Below are positions 35,325 through 45,014 of a stretch of 64,000 nucleotides of DNA, in pieces. The notes below the pieces were generated by a model that searched no databases, was not told where the DNA came from, and was given only the letters and a program-made list of their open reading frames with translations. The translations under genes were made by a program, and so were the position numbers. This stretch comes from Craterilacuibacter sinensis (lineage in GTDB: Bacteria > Pseudomonadota > Gammaproteobacteria > Burkholderiales > Chromobacteriaceae). The first letter of the stretch is position 1, and every line of letters begins with the position of its first letter. The stretch covers positions 1-64,000 of the forward strand of contig NZ_WSSB01000003.1 of NCBI RefSeq assembly GCF_009831765.1, read 5' to 3'.

Positions 35325-36854
35325 TTAATTACGCCGGCCCGGGCCGTGTGCGGAGGGGGTGTCTATAGTCAGCGGTGCGCTATACGAGGCGGCTTCTTCG
35401 TCACTGACCTGCTGCCAGTGTGCTTTGCGCAAGGCGCTGAAAACAAAGGGCGGCAGCGCGGCCAGCACCAGCCCGCTGGCCAGCACCAGCATGTAGTGGC
35501 CGCTGGACAGCGGGAAGGTTTCACCGCTTGGCGGCAACAAACCCAGCAGCAGGGCCAGCAGCGATGACAGCATGCCAATGCCGGCCACCAAAGGCAGACG
35601 TGCCAGCGTGTAGCCGCGCGGGGTTGCCGGCTGGCTTTGGCGCAGGCGGATGGCGGCCATGAACATCAGCAGATAAATGACCAGATACATTTGTGCGGCC
35701 AGCGCGCTTAGCATCCAGAAGGCGGCGGACACGTCCGGCACCAGCACATAGATCAGCGATAACAGCGAAACCAGTGCCGCCAGCAGCAGCATCACATTGG
35801 CGGGCATATCGTGGCGGTTGGTCTGCTGCCACCATGGCGGCAGCAGCCCTGCCTTGCCGACATACTGGATTTCCTTGCAGGCGCCGGCAATCCAGGTCAG
35901 CACCCCGCCCAATACGCCGATGATGAGAAATAGCGCCATCACCGGCGTCAGATAGCCCACGCCCAGCGCATTGAAAAAATCGCTATAGGCCTGCATCACG
36001 CCGACCGTCAGGCTGATCTTGTCCGAGGGGACGACCAGAGCAATGGCCAGCGTCGGGGGAATAAAGATCAGCAGGATCAGGATCACCGACAAGATCAGCG
36101 AGCGCGGCATGTCGCGCTGGGGGTTGGGCAGGTTGCGGGCGTAGACGGCATTGATTTCTATGCCGGCATAGGCAAGGAAATTGCTGACAATCAGCACCAG
36201 ACCCGACAGTTCACCATCGAAGCGTTGCCAGATGCTGGTGTGGGTTTTGCCATGGCCGGCCAGCACGCTTGAATCATGGCTGAAGACATGGGGCAGCAGC
36301 GCGTGCCAGTCTAGCGGGCTGGCCGAGGGCTGGCCGCGTAGCAGCCACAGCGCGCCCAGTACGATCAGCAAGAGTGCCGGCAACAAAGTGCCCAGCAACA
36401 TGAAGAGCGACGACAGGCGGGCCAGTGCGCCGACGCCGCGTAGTGCCATCAGGGTGATGCTCCAGACCAGAAGCGTGATGACGCAGGCGGTGAAAACGCC
36501 ATTACCGGCCAGGCGCGGATCGATCAGATAGGCCAGCGTGTCGGCGCCAAACGCCAGCACCACCGGCAGCAGCATGGCGACTTGCAGCCACAGATACCAA
36601 GCCGAAAAAAAGGCGGCGCGGTCGCCATAAGCCTGACGCACCCAGCCATAAATGCCGCCACGCCAAGTGGTGCCAAGCTCGGTGGTCACCAGCGCCGCCG
36701 GCAGGAAAAACAGGAGTGCCGGCAGCAGGTAAAGCAGGATGGAGCCTAAACCGTAGATTGCCATCCCCGGCAGCGCCCGGATGCTGGCGACGGCGGCGAC
36801 GATCATCAGCGCCAGTGTGACCCAGCTTATTTTTTCGGGAGATGTTTGCGCCAT
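35325..36854 (-). CDS. APC-family amino acid permease (GadC/YjeM-like)
   Basis: The ATG at 36854 (MAQTSPEKISWVTLALM) gives 509 residues and 12 membrane helices. LGTTWRGGIYGWVRQAYGDRAAF and SNFLAYAGIEINAVYARNL fit the glutamate:GABA antiporter branch of the APC superfamily. It probably exchanges amino acids across the inner membrane. No decarboxylase gene adjoins it, so an acid-resistance role cannot be stated. It is divergent from the thiamine operon. Confidence 0.85.
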   Translation of the reverse strand: MAQTSPEKISWVTLALMIVAAVASIRALPGMAIYGLGSILLYLLPALLFFLPAALVTTELGTTWRGGIYGWVRQAYGDRAAFFSAWYLWLQVAMLLPVVLAFGADTLAYLIDPRLAGNGVFTACVITLLVWSITLMALRGVGALARLSSLFMLLGTLLPALLLIVLGALWLLRGQPSASPLDWHALLPHVFSHDSSVLAGHGKTHTSIWQRFDGELSGLVLIVSNFLAYAGIEINAVYARNLPNPQRDMPRSLILSVILILLIFIPPTLAIALVVPSDKISLTVGVMQAYSDFFNALGVGYLTPVMALFLIIGVLGGVLTWIAGACKEIQYVGKAGLLPPWWQQTNRHDMPANVMLLLAALVSLLSLIYVLVPDVSAAFWMLSALAAQMYLVIYLLMFMAAIRLRQSQPATPRGYTLARLPLVAGIGMLSSLLALLLGLLPPSGETFPLSSGHYMLVLASGLVLAALPPFVFSALRKAHWQQVSDEEAASYSAPLTIDTPSAHGPGRRN

Positions 36855-37099
36855 GGTGAATCCGGTGTATGCGTTAAGAATGCGCCACATGCATCACGCA
36901 GCACCATGGTTTAAATCATATACGCTGGGGCGCATTTTGCTGCTGATCGCCCGATTTTGCCTGTATGGCATGTCTTGCCGTGGATATTGGTGGCGCTCTC
37001 TATCCGGTCGTTCTGGCGACCCCGCAGGAGCAAGGCTGCCGTCGTATTGCATTGACGCGTACTGATCATGCTCAGCATAATCCGTCCTTCTTTTGAATG

Positions 37100-37180
37100 T
37101 GACTCGGGGTGCCGCGCCTGGCGTGGCTGAGAGAGACCCGCAGTACCTGATCTGGGTTATGCCAGCGTAGGGAGGTCACG
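37100..37180 (+). ncRNA. TPP riboswitch (thi box)
   Basis: The conserved core is plain: CTCGGGGTGCC (37104-37114), GGCTGAGA, ACCC, then ACCTGATCTGG, ATGCCAGCG and TAGGGAGGTCA to about 37178. It lies about 60 nt upstream of thiM. Thiamine pyrophosphate binding should reduce expression of the thiMED operon, by masking the ribosome binding site or stopping transcription. Confidence 0.95.
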
Positions 37181-37239
37181 ATCAGGCCGGCGCTCGCCTG
37201 CCTGTCGTCTGCTTCTGCGGCATGGCCGGGGAGTAGCCT

Positions 37240-38043
37240 ATGAATAGCTTGCCTTTTGACAGTCGCGCAGCGGCCGTCGCACTGGATGACCTGCGTGCGG
37301 CTACGCCGCTGGTGCATTGTCTGACCAATCAGGTCGTCGCCAATTTTACCGCCAATGTCTTGCTGGCCAGCGGCGCTGCGCCCGCCATGGTGGTTGCCCG
37401 CGAAGAAGTCGCTGAATTTGCCGCGCTGGCCTCGGCCTTGCTGGTCAATGTGGGCACACTGGATCGCACTCAGGCTGATGCCATGCGTCTGGCGGTCTTT
37501 GCCGCGCGCCGCGCCGGCACGCCCTGGGTGCTGGATCCGGTCGCGGTCGGGGCCTTGTCGTTCCGCCGCGATTTTTGCCATGAACTTTTGATGCAGAGCC
37601 CGGCGGCCATTCGTGGCAATGCCGCCGAAATCCGCGCGCTCGCCGGGGAAGCCGGACAGGGGCGCGGGGTAGACAGTCTGGATGCCAGTGAACAGGCGCT
37701 GGCATGTGCCGGTCAGCTGGCTCGCCAGTACGACACGCTGGTGATCGTGACCGGTGCGACCGACTATCTGTGTCTGGACGGGAATGTATTGGCCATCAGC
37801 GGCGGCGATGCGCGTTTGCAGCAAGTCACCGGTACCGGCTGTGCCTTGTCGGCGCTGGTGGCGGCCGCCTGCTCGCTTAAAGAGAGGCGTCTTGATGCCG
37901 CCGCTGCCGTGTGTGCGCTGATGAAGCTTGGCGGCGAACAGGCGGCACTTCACAGCCGGGGGCCGGGCAGTTTTGCCGTGGCCTTGCTTGATGCCCTGTC
38001 CACGATAGATGGTGCGATGCTGCATGCACGGTGGCCGGCATGA
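37240..38043 (+). CDS. thiM: Hydroxyethylthiazole kinase
   Basis: This 267-residue kinase phosphorylates 5-(2-hydroxyethyl)-4-methylthiazole for thiamine salvage. Motifs [43 protein letters not shown] and [16 protein letters not shown] (anion hole and catalytic Cys) are intact. It is first in the riboswitch-controlled operon and overlaps thiE by 4 nt (ATGA). Confidence 0.96.
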   Translation: MNSLPFDSRAAAVALDDLRAATPLVHCLTNQVVANFTANVLLASGAAPAMVVAREEVAEFAALASALLVNVGTLDRTQADAMRLAVFAARRAGTPWVLDPVAVGALSFRRDFCHELLMQSPAAIRGNAAEIRALAGEAGQGRGVDSLDASEQALACAGQLARQYDTLVIVTGATDYLCLDGNVLAISGGDARLQQVTGTGCALSALVAAACSLKERRLDAAAAVCALMKLGGEQAALHSRGPGSFAVALLDALSTIDGAMLHARWPA

Positions 38044-38675
38044 AGCTTGTCGATTACCGCGTGTATCTGGTGCTTGACCCCGATCTGTGTGGCGGTCTGG
38101 CCGGCATGCTAAGGGTGACGCAGGCGGCGCTGGCCGGAGGTGCTGGCGTCGTGCAACTGCGTGCGCCGCAGTGGAAAAAGCGCCAGTGGGTCGAGGCCGG
38201 CCTTGCCTTGTTGCCGCTATGCCGGGCTGCGGACGTGCCGCTGATTATCAATGACCATGTGGATGTTGCTCTGGCAGTGGGCGCCGATGGTGTGCATGTG
38301 GGGCAGCAGGATTTGCCGGTGGCGCTGGTGCGCCAGTTAATGGGGCCGGATGCGCTAGTTGGCTTGTCGGTCAGCGATGCTGCCGAGATGACGGCGCTTG
38401 AGGGTGGCGCGGTCGATTATCTGGGGGTGGGGCCGGTGTTTGCGACAACGAGCAAACCCGATGCTGCGCCTGCGCTGGGTCTGCCCGCCTTGAAGCATTT
38501 AATGCCGGGCCCCGGTGTGCCCTTGGTGGCCATTGGTGGCATCGCTCAGCACAACGCGGCTGACCTTATCGCCTGCGGTATCGATGGTCTGGCCGTTATC
38601 AGTGCCATTTGCGCGGCAGCCAACCCCGAGGCCGCAACCCGCGAGCTTGTTTCCCTGTTTGGAGTGAATGCATGA
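38040..38675 (+). CDS. thiE: Thiamine phosphate synthase
   Basis: The ATG at 38040 overlaps the thiM stop and gives 211 residues. This TIM barrel joins the pyrimidine and thiazole phosphates. [67 protein letters not shown] and VAIGGIA are family hallmarks. The canonical VQLREK is here VQLRAP, a mild divergence near the active site. Confidence 0.95.
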   Translation: MKLVDYRVYLVLDPDLCGGLAGMLRVTQAALAGGAGVVQLRAPQWKKRQWVEAGLALLPLCRAADVPLIINDHVDVALAVGADGVHVGQQDLPVALVRQLMGPDALVGLSVSDAAEMTALEGGAVDYLGVGPVFATTSKPDAAPALGLPALKHLMPGPGVPLVAIGGIAQHNAADLIACGIDGLAVISAICAAANPEAATRELVSLFGVNA

Positions 38676-39472
38676 TTCCCCGTGTTTTAACGATTGCCGG
38701 CTCGGACTGTAGCGGCGGAGCCGGCATACAGGCCGATTTGAAAACCTTTTCCGCACTCGGTGCCTACGGTATGAGTGCGATTACGGCGCTGACGGCGCAG
38801 AACACGCAGGGCGTGCAGGCAGTCAGCGCGGTAGCGCCGGATTTCGTGCGCGCGCAGTGCGAGTCGGTGTTCTCCGATATCCGCGTCGACGCGGTGAAGT
38901 GCGGCATGCTGGCCAACGCCGGCATTATTCATGCGGTCGCCGACGTGGTGGCACAGTGGCAGCCGGCGTTTTTCGTGCTCGACACGGTCATGATCGCCAA
39001 GGGCGGTCATGCCTTGCTCGCGCCCGACGCGGTCGGTGTGCTGCGCGAGCGCCTGCTGCCGCTGGCCTCCATTATCACGCCCAATCTGCCCGAGGCTGCC
39101 GCGCTGCTGGGTGAGGCTATGGCAAGCTCCGAGCACGAAATGCTGGATCAGGCCGACAGGCTGCTGCAGTTGGGCGCACAGGCGGTATTGATGAAGGGTG
39201 GCCATCTGGCCGGTACGGCCGAGAGCCCGGACTGGCTGGTGACGCCAGAGGGGCGGGTGCGTTTTGTCGCACCGCGCATGGCGACGCGCCACACCCATGG
39301 TACCGGCTGCACGCTCTCGGCTGCGCTATGTGCGCTACGACCACAGCGCGAGAGCTGGCAACAGGCTGTCGGCGACGCCAAAGTCTGGCTAGGTCATGCG
39401 CTGGCGGGTGCAGACCGGCTGCAACTGGGGCAGGGCATCGGGCCGGTGCATCATTTTCATGCCTGGTGGTAA
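38672..39472 (+). CDS. thiD: Hydroxymethylpyrimidine (phosphate) kinase
   Basis: The ATG at 38672 overlaps the thiE stop and gives 266 residues. The ribokinase-fold enzyme phosphorylates HMP twice. LTIAGSDCSGGAGIQADLKTF, KCGMLAN, VLDTVMIAKGGHALL, ITPNLPEAAALLG and HTHGTGCTLSAA are all present. With thiM and thiE it forms a salvage route from HMP and thiazole to thiamine phosphate. Confidence 0.96.
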   Translation: MIPRVLTIAGSDCSGGAGIQADLKTFSALGAYGMSAITALTAQNTQGVQAVSAVAPDFVRAQCESVFSDIRVDAVKCGMLANAGIIHAVADVVAQWQPAFFVLDTVMIAKGGHALLAPDAVGVLRERLLPLASIITPNLPEAAALLGEAMASSEHEMLDQADRLLQLGAQAVLMKGGHLAGTAESPDWLVTPEGRVRFVAPRMATRHTHGTGCTLSAALCALRPQRESWQQAVGDAKVWLGHALAGADRLQLGQGIGPVHHFHAWW

Positions 39473-39571
39473 GTCTTAGCATGCATTAAATGCCGTCGCG
39501 CGCGTGGCCTACAGTGAATGGGTGTTGTCCGTGGCGGCTTGCCGCCTTCATTCCTGATCGAGGGCCCAGTC

Positions 39572-41044
39572 ATGACTCAGCGTGCGTCTGCGAAAAAAAG
39601 CGGCAAGTCCAAAAAATCTGCTCCGGCGACAGGTCATGGCGGATCTTATCGTACCCCTATCGATGCGGCTTATCTGAAAAAGCCGGCGCATCTGCGTACC
39701 CGCGAGGAGCGGCATGAGGCGGGGCGTGCGCTGCGGGTCAGTTGTCCGCGCGAGTCGCATACCGGCTTTACGCCGCGTACGGACCGCCCGGATCCGGTCG
39801 GGATCCTGATTGCCTCCGGTGAAGGGCGGGAGTCTGCGCTGCTGCCTATCCGTTACGGACGCATGCTGGCTTCGCCGTTTGCTTTTTATCGCGGTGCGGC
39901 TGCCATCATGGCGTCTGATCTCTCGGAAACGCCTGTGACCGGATTGGCTGTGCAGGCTTGCGGGGATTGCCATCTGATGAACTTCGGCGCCTTTGCGACC
40001 CCCGAGCGGCGCATCATTTTCGATATCAACGATTTTGACGAAACTTATCCTGCGCCATGGGAGTGGGATCTCAAGCGTCTGGCCGCCAGTTTCGTCATCG
40101 CCAGTCGTCACAATGGGCACAAGCTTTCCGATGGCCGGGCGGCGGCAGCTCAGGTCGTTAATTGCTATCGCGACAAATTGCGTGAGCTGGCGCAGATGTC
40201 GACCCTGGATGCCTGGTATGCCTATCTCGATTACGAGGAGCTGATCGCGCAGACCGAAGATGCCTCGCTCAGGCGCCGGCGCAAAAAAGTGCTGGAAAAG
40301 GCTATGGCGCATGATTCGGCGACCGAGTTTGTCAAGCTGGCGCATATGGACAAAGGCCAGCCGCGCATCAAGGATATGCCGCCTTTGATCTACCATCTCG
40401 ATAATATGCGCGAGGCTGAGTTCGACGAGGTGGTGCGTGAAAACCTGCGGCGTTACCGCGAGTCGCTGCCTCCGGAGCGGCGGCAGCTGTTCGACCGCTA
40501 CGAGCTGGCCGATATCGCAATCAAAGTGGTCGGCGTCGGTAGTGTGGGAACGCTGTGTGCGATTGCCCTGTTTTTTGCTGCCGAGGATGATGCGCTGTTT
40601 TTGCAGGTGAAGGAGGCGCGCGCTTCGGTGCTGGAGCCCTATGTCGATGTTGAACCTTTCGCCAGTAACGGCGAGCGGGTGGTGTTTGGCCAGCGCCTGA
40701 TGCAGGCGGCGTCCGATGTGTTCCTCGGCCATCTGGTGGGGGTGCAGGGCCGGCAGATGTATGTCCGTCAGCTGCGTGACGTCAAGGTCAAGCCTATGGT
40801 GGAGATCTTTACCCCGGGCAATATGCTGGGTTTTGCCCGCAATACCGGTTGGGCGCTGGCGCGTGCTCATGCCCGCTCGGGTGATGCCGCCGTGATCGCA
40901 GGCTATATCGGCAAGGGGGACGTATTGGCCGATGCAATCGCCGGTTTTGCACTCGACTATGCCGCACAGAACGAACGCGATTTTGCTGCTTTGCGGGAGG
41001 CTGCCCGCTTGGGGCGTATCGATTTTATGTCCGAAGATATTTAG
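39572..41044 (+). CDS. DUF2252 family protein
   Basis: Start placed at ATG 39572 (MTQRASAKKSGKSKK), 490 residues with a basic N-terminal tail. RYGRMLASPFAFYRGAAAIM, GDCHLMNFGAFATPERRIIF, DINDFDETYPAPWEWDLKRL and VVGVGSVGTLC match DUF2252, which has a kinase-like look (aminoglycoside phosphotransferase-type fold) but no assigned substrate. It stands alone between the thiamine operon and pldA. Confidence 0.88.
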   Translation: MTQRASAKKSGKSKKSAPATGHGGSYRTPIDAAYLKKPAHLRTREERHEAGRALRVSCPRESHTGFTPRTDRPDPVGILIASGEGRESALLPIRYGRMLASPFAFYRGAAAIMASDLSETPVTGLAVQACGDCHLMNFGAFATPERRIIFDINDFDETYPAPWEWDLKRLAASFVIASRHNGHKLSDGRAAAAQVVNCYRDKLRELAQMSTLDAWYAYLDYEELIAQTEDASLRRRRKKVLEKAMAHDSATEFVKLAHMDKGQPRIKDMPPLIYHLDNMREAEFDEVVRENLRRYRESLPPERRQLFDRYELADIAIKVVGVGSVGTLCAIALFFAAEDDALFLQVKEARASVLEPYVDVEPFASNGERVVFGQRLMQAASDVFLGHLVGVQGRQMYVRQLRDVKVKPMVEIFTPGNMLGFARNTGWALARAHARSGDAAVIAGYIGKGDVLADAIAGFALDYAAQNERDFAALREAARLGRIDFMSEDI

Positions 41045-41133
41045 TTTATGTTTTTTGTGTGCCGATCAGCATGATTTTTGTATTTCAATTGCTATCCTGA
41101 ATAATCGGAAATTTATCGTATTTAAAGGCGTGC

Positions 41134-42216
41134 ATGAACATTCAGCCGTGGTGGGTTTTGCTGGCTTTGGCTGGGCATGGGGTGGCATGGGCTGGCGACG
41201 TAGCCGAGTGTCGGACGATTGCGGATGATCAGGGGCGGCTCGCCTGCTATGACCGGCTAAACGGGGTGATCCAGCCGGCAGGTACGGTGGCTGTGCCGGC
41301 ATCAACCATGACCGCGCAGGCTTTACCGCTAGCGACGGCCGGCCATCCACTGGCGCAGCATGAGGATAGCTGGGGGGATGCGGAGGGGATGGGGGCGCAG
41401 ACGCTGGCGCAGCGTTGGGAGCTGGAGCCGCAATACCAGGACGGCACCTTCCGCATTAAGCCTTATCAGCCCATGTATATCCTGCCCTTGTCGTGGCGTA
41501 AAAACACCAACAATGACCCGTGCTCTCCCAATCCGCTCAATTGCTCGCGCCGTGGCAGCCAGGATTACGACCGTCTGGAAACCAAGATCCAGCTGTCGCT
41601 CAAGACCAAACTATGGCAGGACATATTGGGTTCGGATGTGGATTTGTGGGGGGCGTATACCCAGCAAAGCTTCTGGCAGTCGTACGACAGCCGTAATTCG
41701 TCACCGTTTAGGGAATCCGACTACCAGCCCGAGCTCTGGGCCACTTTTCCGCTGAATACCGGGCCGGATTGGCTCAAGCTCAGGATGGTCAATCTGGGGG
41801 CCGTGCATCAGTCAAATGGCGAGACCGATCCGCTGTCGCGCTCATGGAATCGGTTATATGCGAGCTTCGGTCTGAGTTCGGGGGACTTGTCGGTGGTGAT
41901 CAAACCGTGGTGGCGCATTCCGGAGAGTGCGAGCGGTGACAATAATCCGGATATCAGTGATTTTGTCGGCCGCATGGAGACGGTTGCCGTCTATCCCTGG
42001 CAGGGCAATGTGTTTTCGCTGACCTGGCGCAACAACCTCAAGTTTGGCAGCAGCACGCCCAACCGTTCGTTCTTCCAGTTCGAATGGGCATTCCCGATCT
42101 CGGGCAATCTGCATGGCTATGTGCAGGCCTTTAACGGCTGGGGCGATTCGCTACAGAATTACAATTTCCATAATCAGGGCATCGGGCTGGGGATCTCCCT
42201 GATTGAGTGGCGCTAA
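41134..42216 (+). CDS. pldA: Outer membrane phospholipase A
   Basis: The 360-residue precursor has a signal peptide (residues 1-21, cleavage likely after AWA). A periplasmic N-terminal extension of about 85 residues with CRTIADDQGRLACYDRL precedes the beta barrel. The catalytic triad is seen as His225 and Ser227 in HQSNGE and Asn239 in SRSWNRLY; the Ser-to-Asn spacing of 12 equals that of E. coli OMPLA. The enzyme hydrolyses misplaced phospholipid in the outer membrane outer leaflet as a dimer with calcium. Confidence 0.93.
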   Translation: MNIQPWWVLLALAGHGVAWAGDVAECRTIADDQGRLACYDRLNGVIQPAGTVAVPASTMTAQALPLATAGHPLAQHEDSWGDAEGMGAQTLAQRWELEPQYQDGTFRIKPYQPMYILPLSWRKNTNNDPCSPNPLNCSRRGSQDYDRLETKIQLSLKTKLWQDILGSDVDLWGAYTQQSFWQSYDSRNSSPFRESDYQPELWATFPLNTGPDWLKLRMVNLGAVHQSNGETDPLSRSWNRLYASFGLSSGDLSVVIKPWWRIPESASGDNNPDISDFVGRMETVAVYPWQGNVFSLTWRNNLKFGSSTPNRSFFQFEWAFPISGNLHGYVQAFNGWGDSLQNYNFHNQGIGLGISLIEWR

Positions 42217-43310
<1,094 letters not shown>

Positions 43311-43508
43311 GGCTTGAATATTGCACCAAAAATCAAGAAGTGACAAGTGCGTATGCCGGGACAGGCTAAAAATGGCAACAGGCAGGCGGGAAGAGCCGGG
43401 GCGGCAAGGCTTGCCGCTGGGTTTGGGACTGTCGCAAAAAACCAACGCCGCCGGCGAAAAAACGCGGGCGGCGTGGTGTGTGCTGCTTAAAGAGCGGAAT
43501 AAAGCGCT

Positions 43509-43952
43509 TTATTCGGCCGCAGGTGGCGCAGCGTCTGTCGTGCTGTCTTCGGCTGGTTTGGCAGCCAGGGGCTTGGCAGTCTGGGCCGCCAGCTGGGCGC
43601 GTGCTTCTAAGTCTTCGCACTGTTTGTGGGCGGCGGCTTTTTCTTCGTCGCTGACCACGCCTGCGGGTTTGCCATCCAGTGCAAAGCGCTTGCCGCCACG
43701 GGCAACCGATTTCAGGTAGCGCGGTTTACGGCAGTGATTGGACAGCACGCGGCCGATCAGCTGGGCTTCGTACTGGGGCAGTGCCGCGCCCAGTGCCTCA
43801 TGGATACCGATTGCCAGCGGCTTGAACTGCTTGAAAACCGGGTAGCTGGTGTAGAGGTGGCCGGCAATCATCTCGGTTTGCTTCTTCTTGCTAATGGATT
43901 GCACGGCAGCCTTCAGGGCTTCACCCAGTGCAGTTTCTTTGGTTTGAGCCAT
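43509..43952 (-). CDS. ProQ/FinO-domain RNA chaperone (minimal Neisseria type)
   Basis: The protein has 147 residues, of which about 15-110 form a ProQ/FinO domain: YPVFKQFKPLAIGIHEAL, IGRVLSNHCRKPRYLKSV and RGGKRFALDGKPAGVVSDEE. The C-terminal tail is Ala-rich and disordered. The layout matches the minimal ProQ of Neisseria meningitidis, a global RNA-binding protein that stabilises small RNAs and mRNA 3' ends. A possible small RNA gene starts about 250 bp upstream. Confidence 0.88.
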   Translation of the reverse strand: MAQTKETALGEALKAAVQSISKKKQTEMIAGHLYTSYPVFKQFKPLAIGIHEALGAALPQYEAQLIGRVLSNHCRKPRYLKSVARGGKRFALDGKPAGVVSDEEKAAAHKQCEDLEARAQLAAQTAKPLAAKPAEDSTTDAAPPAAE

Positions 43953-44174
43953 GGTGATGCTTGTTGCCTTTTGCTAGAAAATACGCCTGACGCCAGCAGC
44001 GCCAGCGACAGGGAAAGCGTCATTTTACACGTGATTGCCGCAGATGGCGCGACTTGTGTGTTTTCCCGCAGCTGTCTGATGGTGTGGCGGGGCGGTTGCT
44101 GCTGAGAACGACTTGGCTTTTTGCGACATCAAATGTCGATATCGTGTTATGGCTATTGTATCAAATATAGTGAT

Positions 44175-44257
44175 TTGCTAATATTCATTTGCTTCATATG
44201 GTTTCTCCTTTGTTGTTTGCATTGTGTGCCTCGGGTTTTTCCCGGGGCATTTTTTTT
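44175..44257 (+). ncRNA. Candidate small RNA with promoter and terminator
   Basis: TTGCTA (44175-44180) and TATGGT (44197-44202), 16 nt apart, resemble a sigma-70 promoter. A 9-bp hairpin with T5 loop (44227-44249) followed by eight T is a strong terminator with no gene upstream on this strand. A transcript of about 50 nt, or longer if an earlier promoter is used, is predicted. Confidence 0.35.
44227..44257 (+). terminator. Orphan rho-independent terminator
   Basis: TGCCTCGGG and CCCGGGGCA pair (one G-T) around TTTTT, followed by a run of T. No plus-strand protein gene precedes it within about 1.9 kb. Confidence 0.8.
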
Positions 44258-44538
44258 GCCTGCCATTCTCGGCGTTGTTACTCGTCGATACGCCTCTTGT
44301 CCTGCCTTTGTGTATCCCATGGTGCGTTTATGGATGCTCGCCCAAATATTGCGCCTGTTTTTTCCTTGGCCAGACCTCATTGCTACTGATTGACGCTTTG
44401 TGACCCAATGGCGAGCGCGCGCACAAGCACGCAGCCCAAGGTGGCGAGCTGGTGATGGACATCTGTGAAGCGAAGGGGCAGGCGCTGGCTGCACCGCTGA
44501 AAAGCGTGGCCGCCATGACCGGATGCGGGCAGCACTAT

Positions 44539-45006
44539 TTAGGCGCAGGCCGGTGCGGGCTGTTGTGCCAGACGGAACAGGCGCTGGTTATCCGAGCCGC
44601 GCCACGGTTTGGTCGTCGGCAGGTCTTGTTCATACTTGCCGTCGATCAGTACATCGATATAGCGCAACAGCGCCAGTGTACCGATGTCTTCATAGCGGTA
44701 GCCGGTCCACAGCCAGATATCCTTGTCCGGATAGCGCGCCTTGAAGGCGCGGCACAGTGATTCGATGGCGGCACGGTTGTGCGGATGCAGCGGATCGCCG
44801 CCGCTCAGGCTGAGCCCGTCGTGACTGGCGCACAAATCCAGCAGCTCGGCCTCGACTTCGGCGGTGAAGGGCTGTCCGGATTTGCGGTCCCAAGTGCTGC
44901 GGTTGTAGCAGCCGGCGCAGGCATGCAGACAACCGCTGACGAACAGGGTGACGCGTATGCCTTCGCCATTGACAAGATCGCAGCCGTAAAAGCGGGCGTA
45001 ATGCAT
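44539..45006 (-). CDS. nrdG: Anaerobic ribonucleotide reductase activating protein
   Basis: ATG 45006 (MHYARFYGCDLVNGEG) gives 155 residues. The radical-SAM cluster is bound by Cys26, Cys30 and Cys33 (CLHACAGC), and LSLSGGDPLHPHN binds SAM. It generates the glycyl radical on NrdD. It starts 9 nt past the nrdD stop, so the two are translated from one message. Confidence 0.95.
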   Translation of the reverse strand: MHYARFYGCDLVNGEGIRVTLFVSGCLHACAGCYNRSTWDRKSGQPFTAEVEAELLDLCASHDGLSLSGGDPLHPHNRAAIESLCRAFKARYPDKDIWLWTGYRYEDIGTLALLRYIDVLIDGKYEQDLPTTKPWRGSDNQRLFRLAQQPAPACA

Positions 45007-45014
45007 GCGGAGGC

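Larger units (their letters stand above)
43953..44538. other. 585-bp intergenic region with possible small RNA
   Basis: No protein gene is seen. The region holds the proQ-like promoter on the minus strand, a CGACAT-caa-ATGTCG dyad (44123-44137), a plus-strand promoter-like pair and a strong terminator. Confidence 0.55.
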
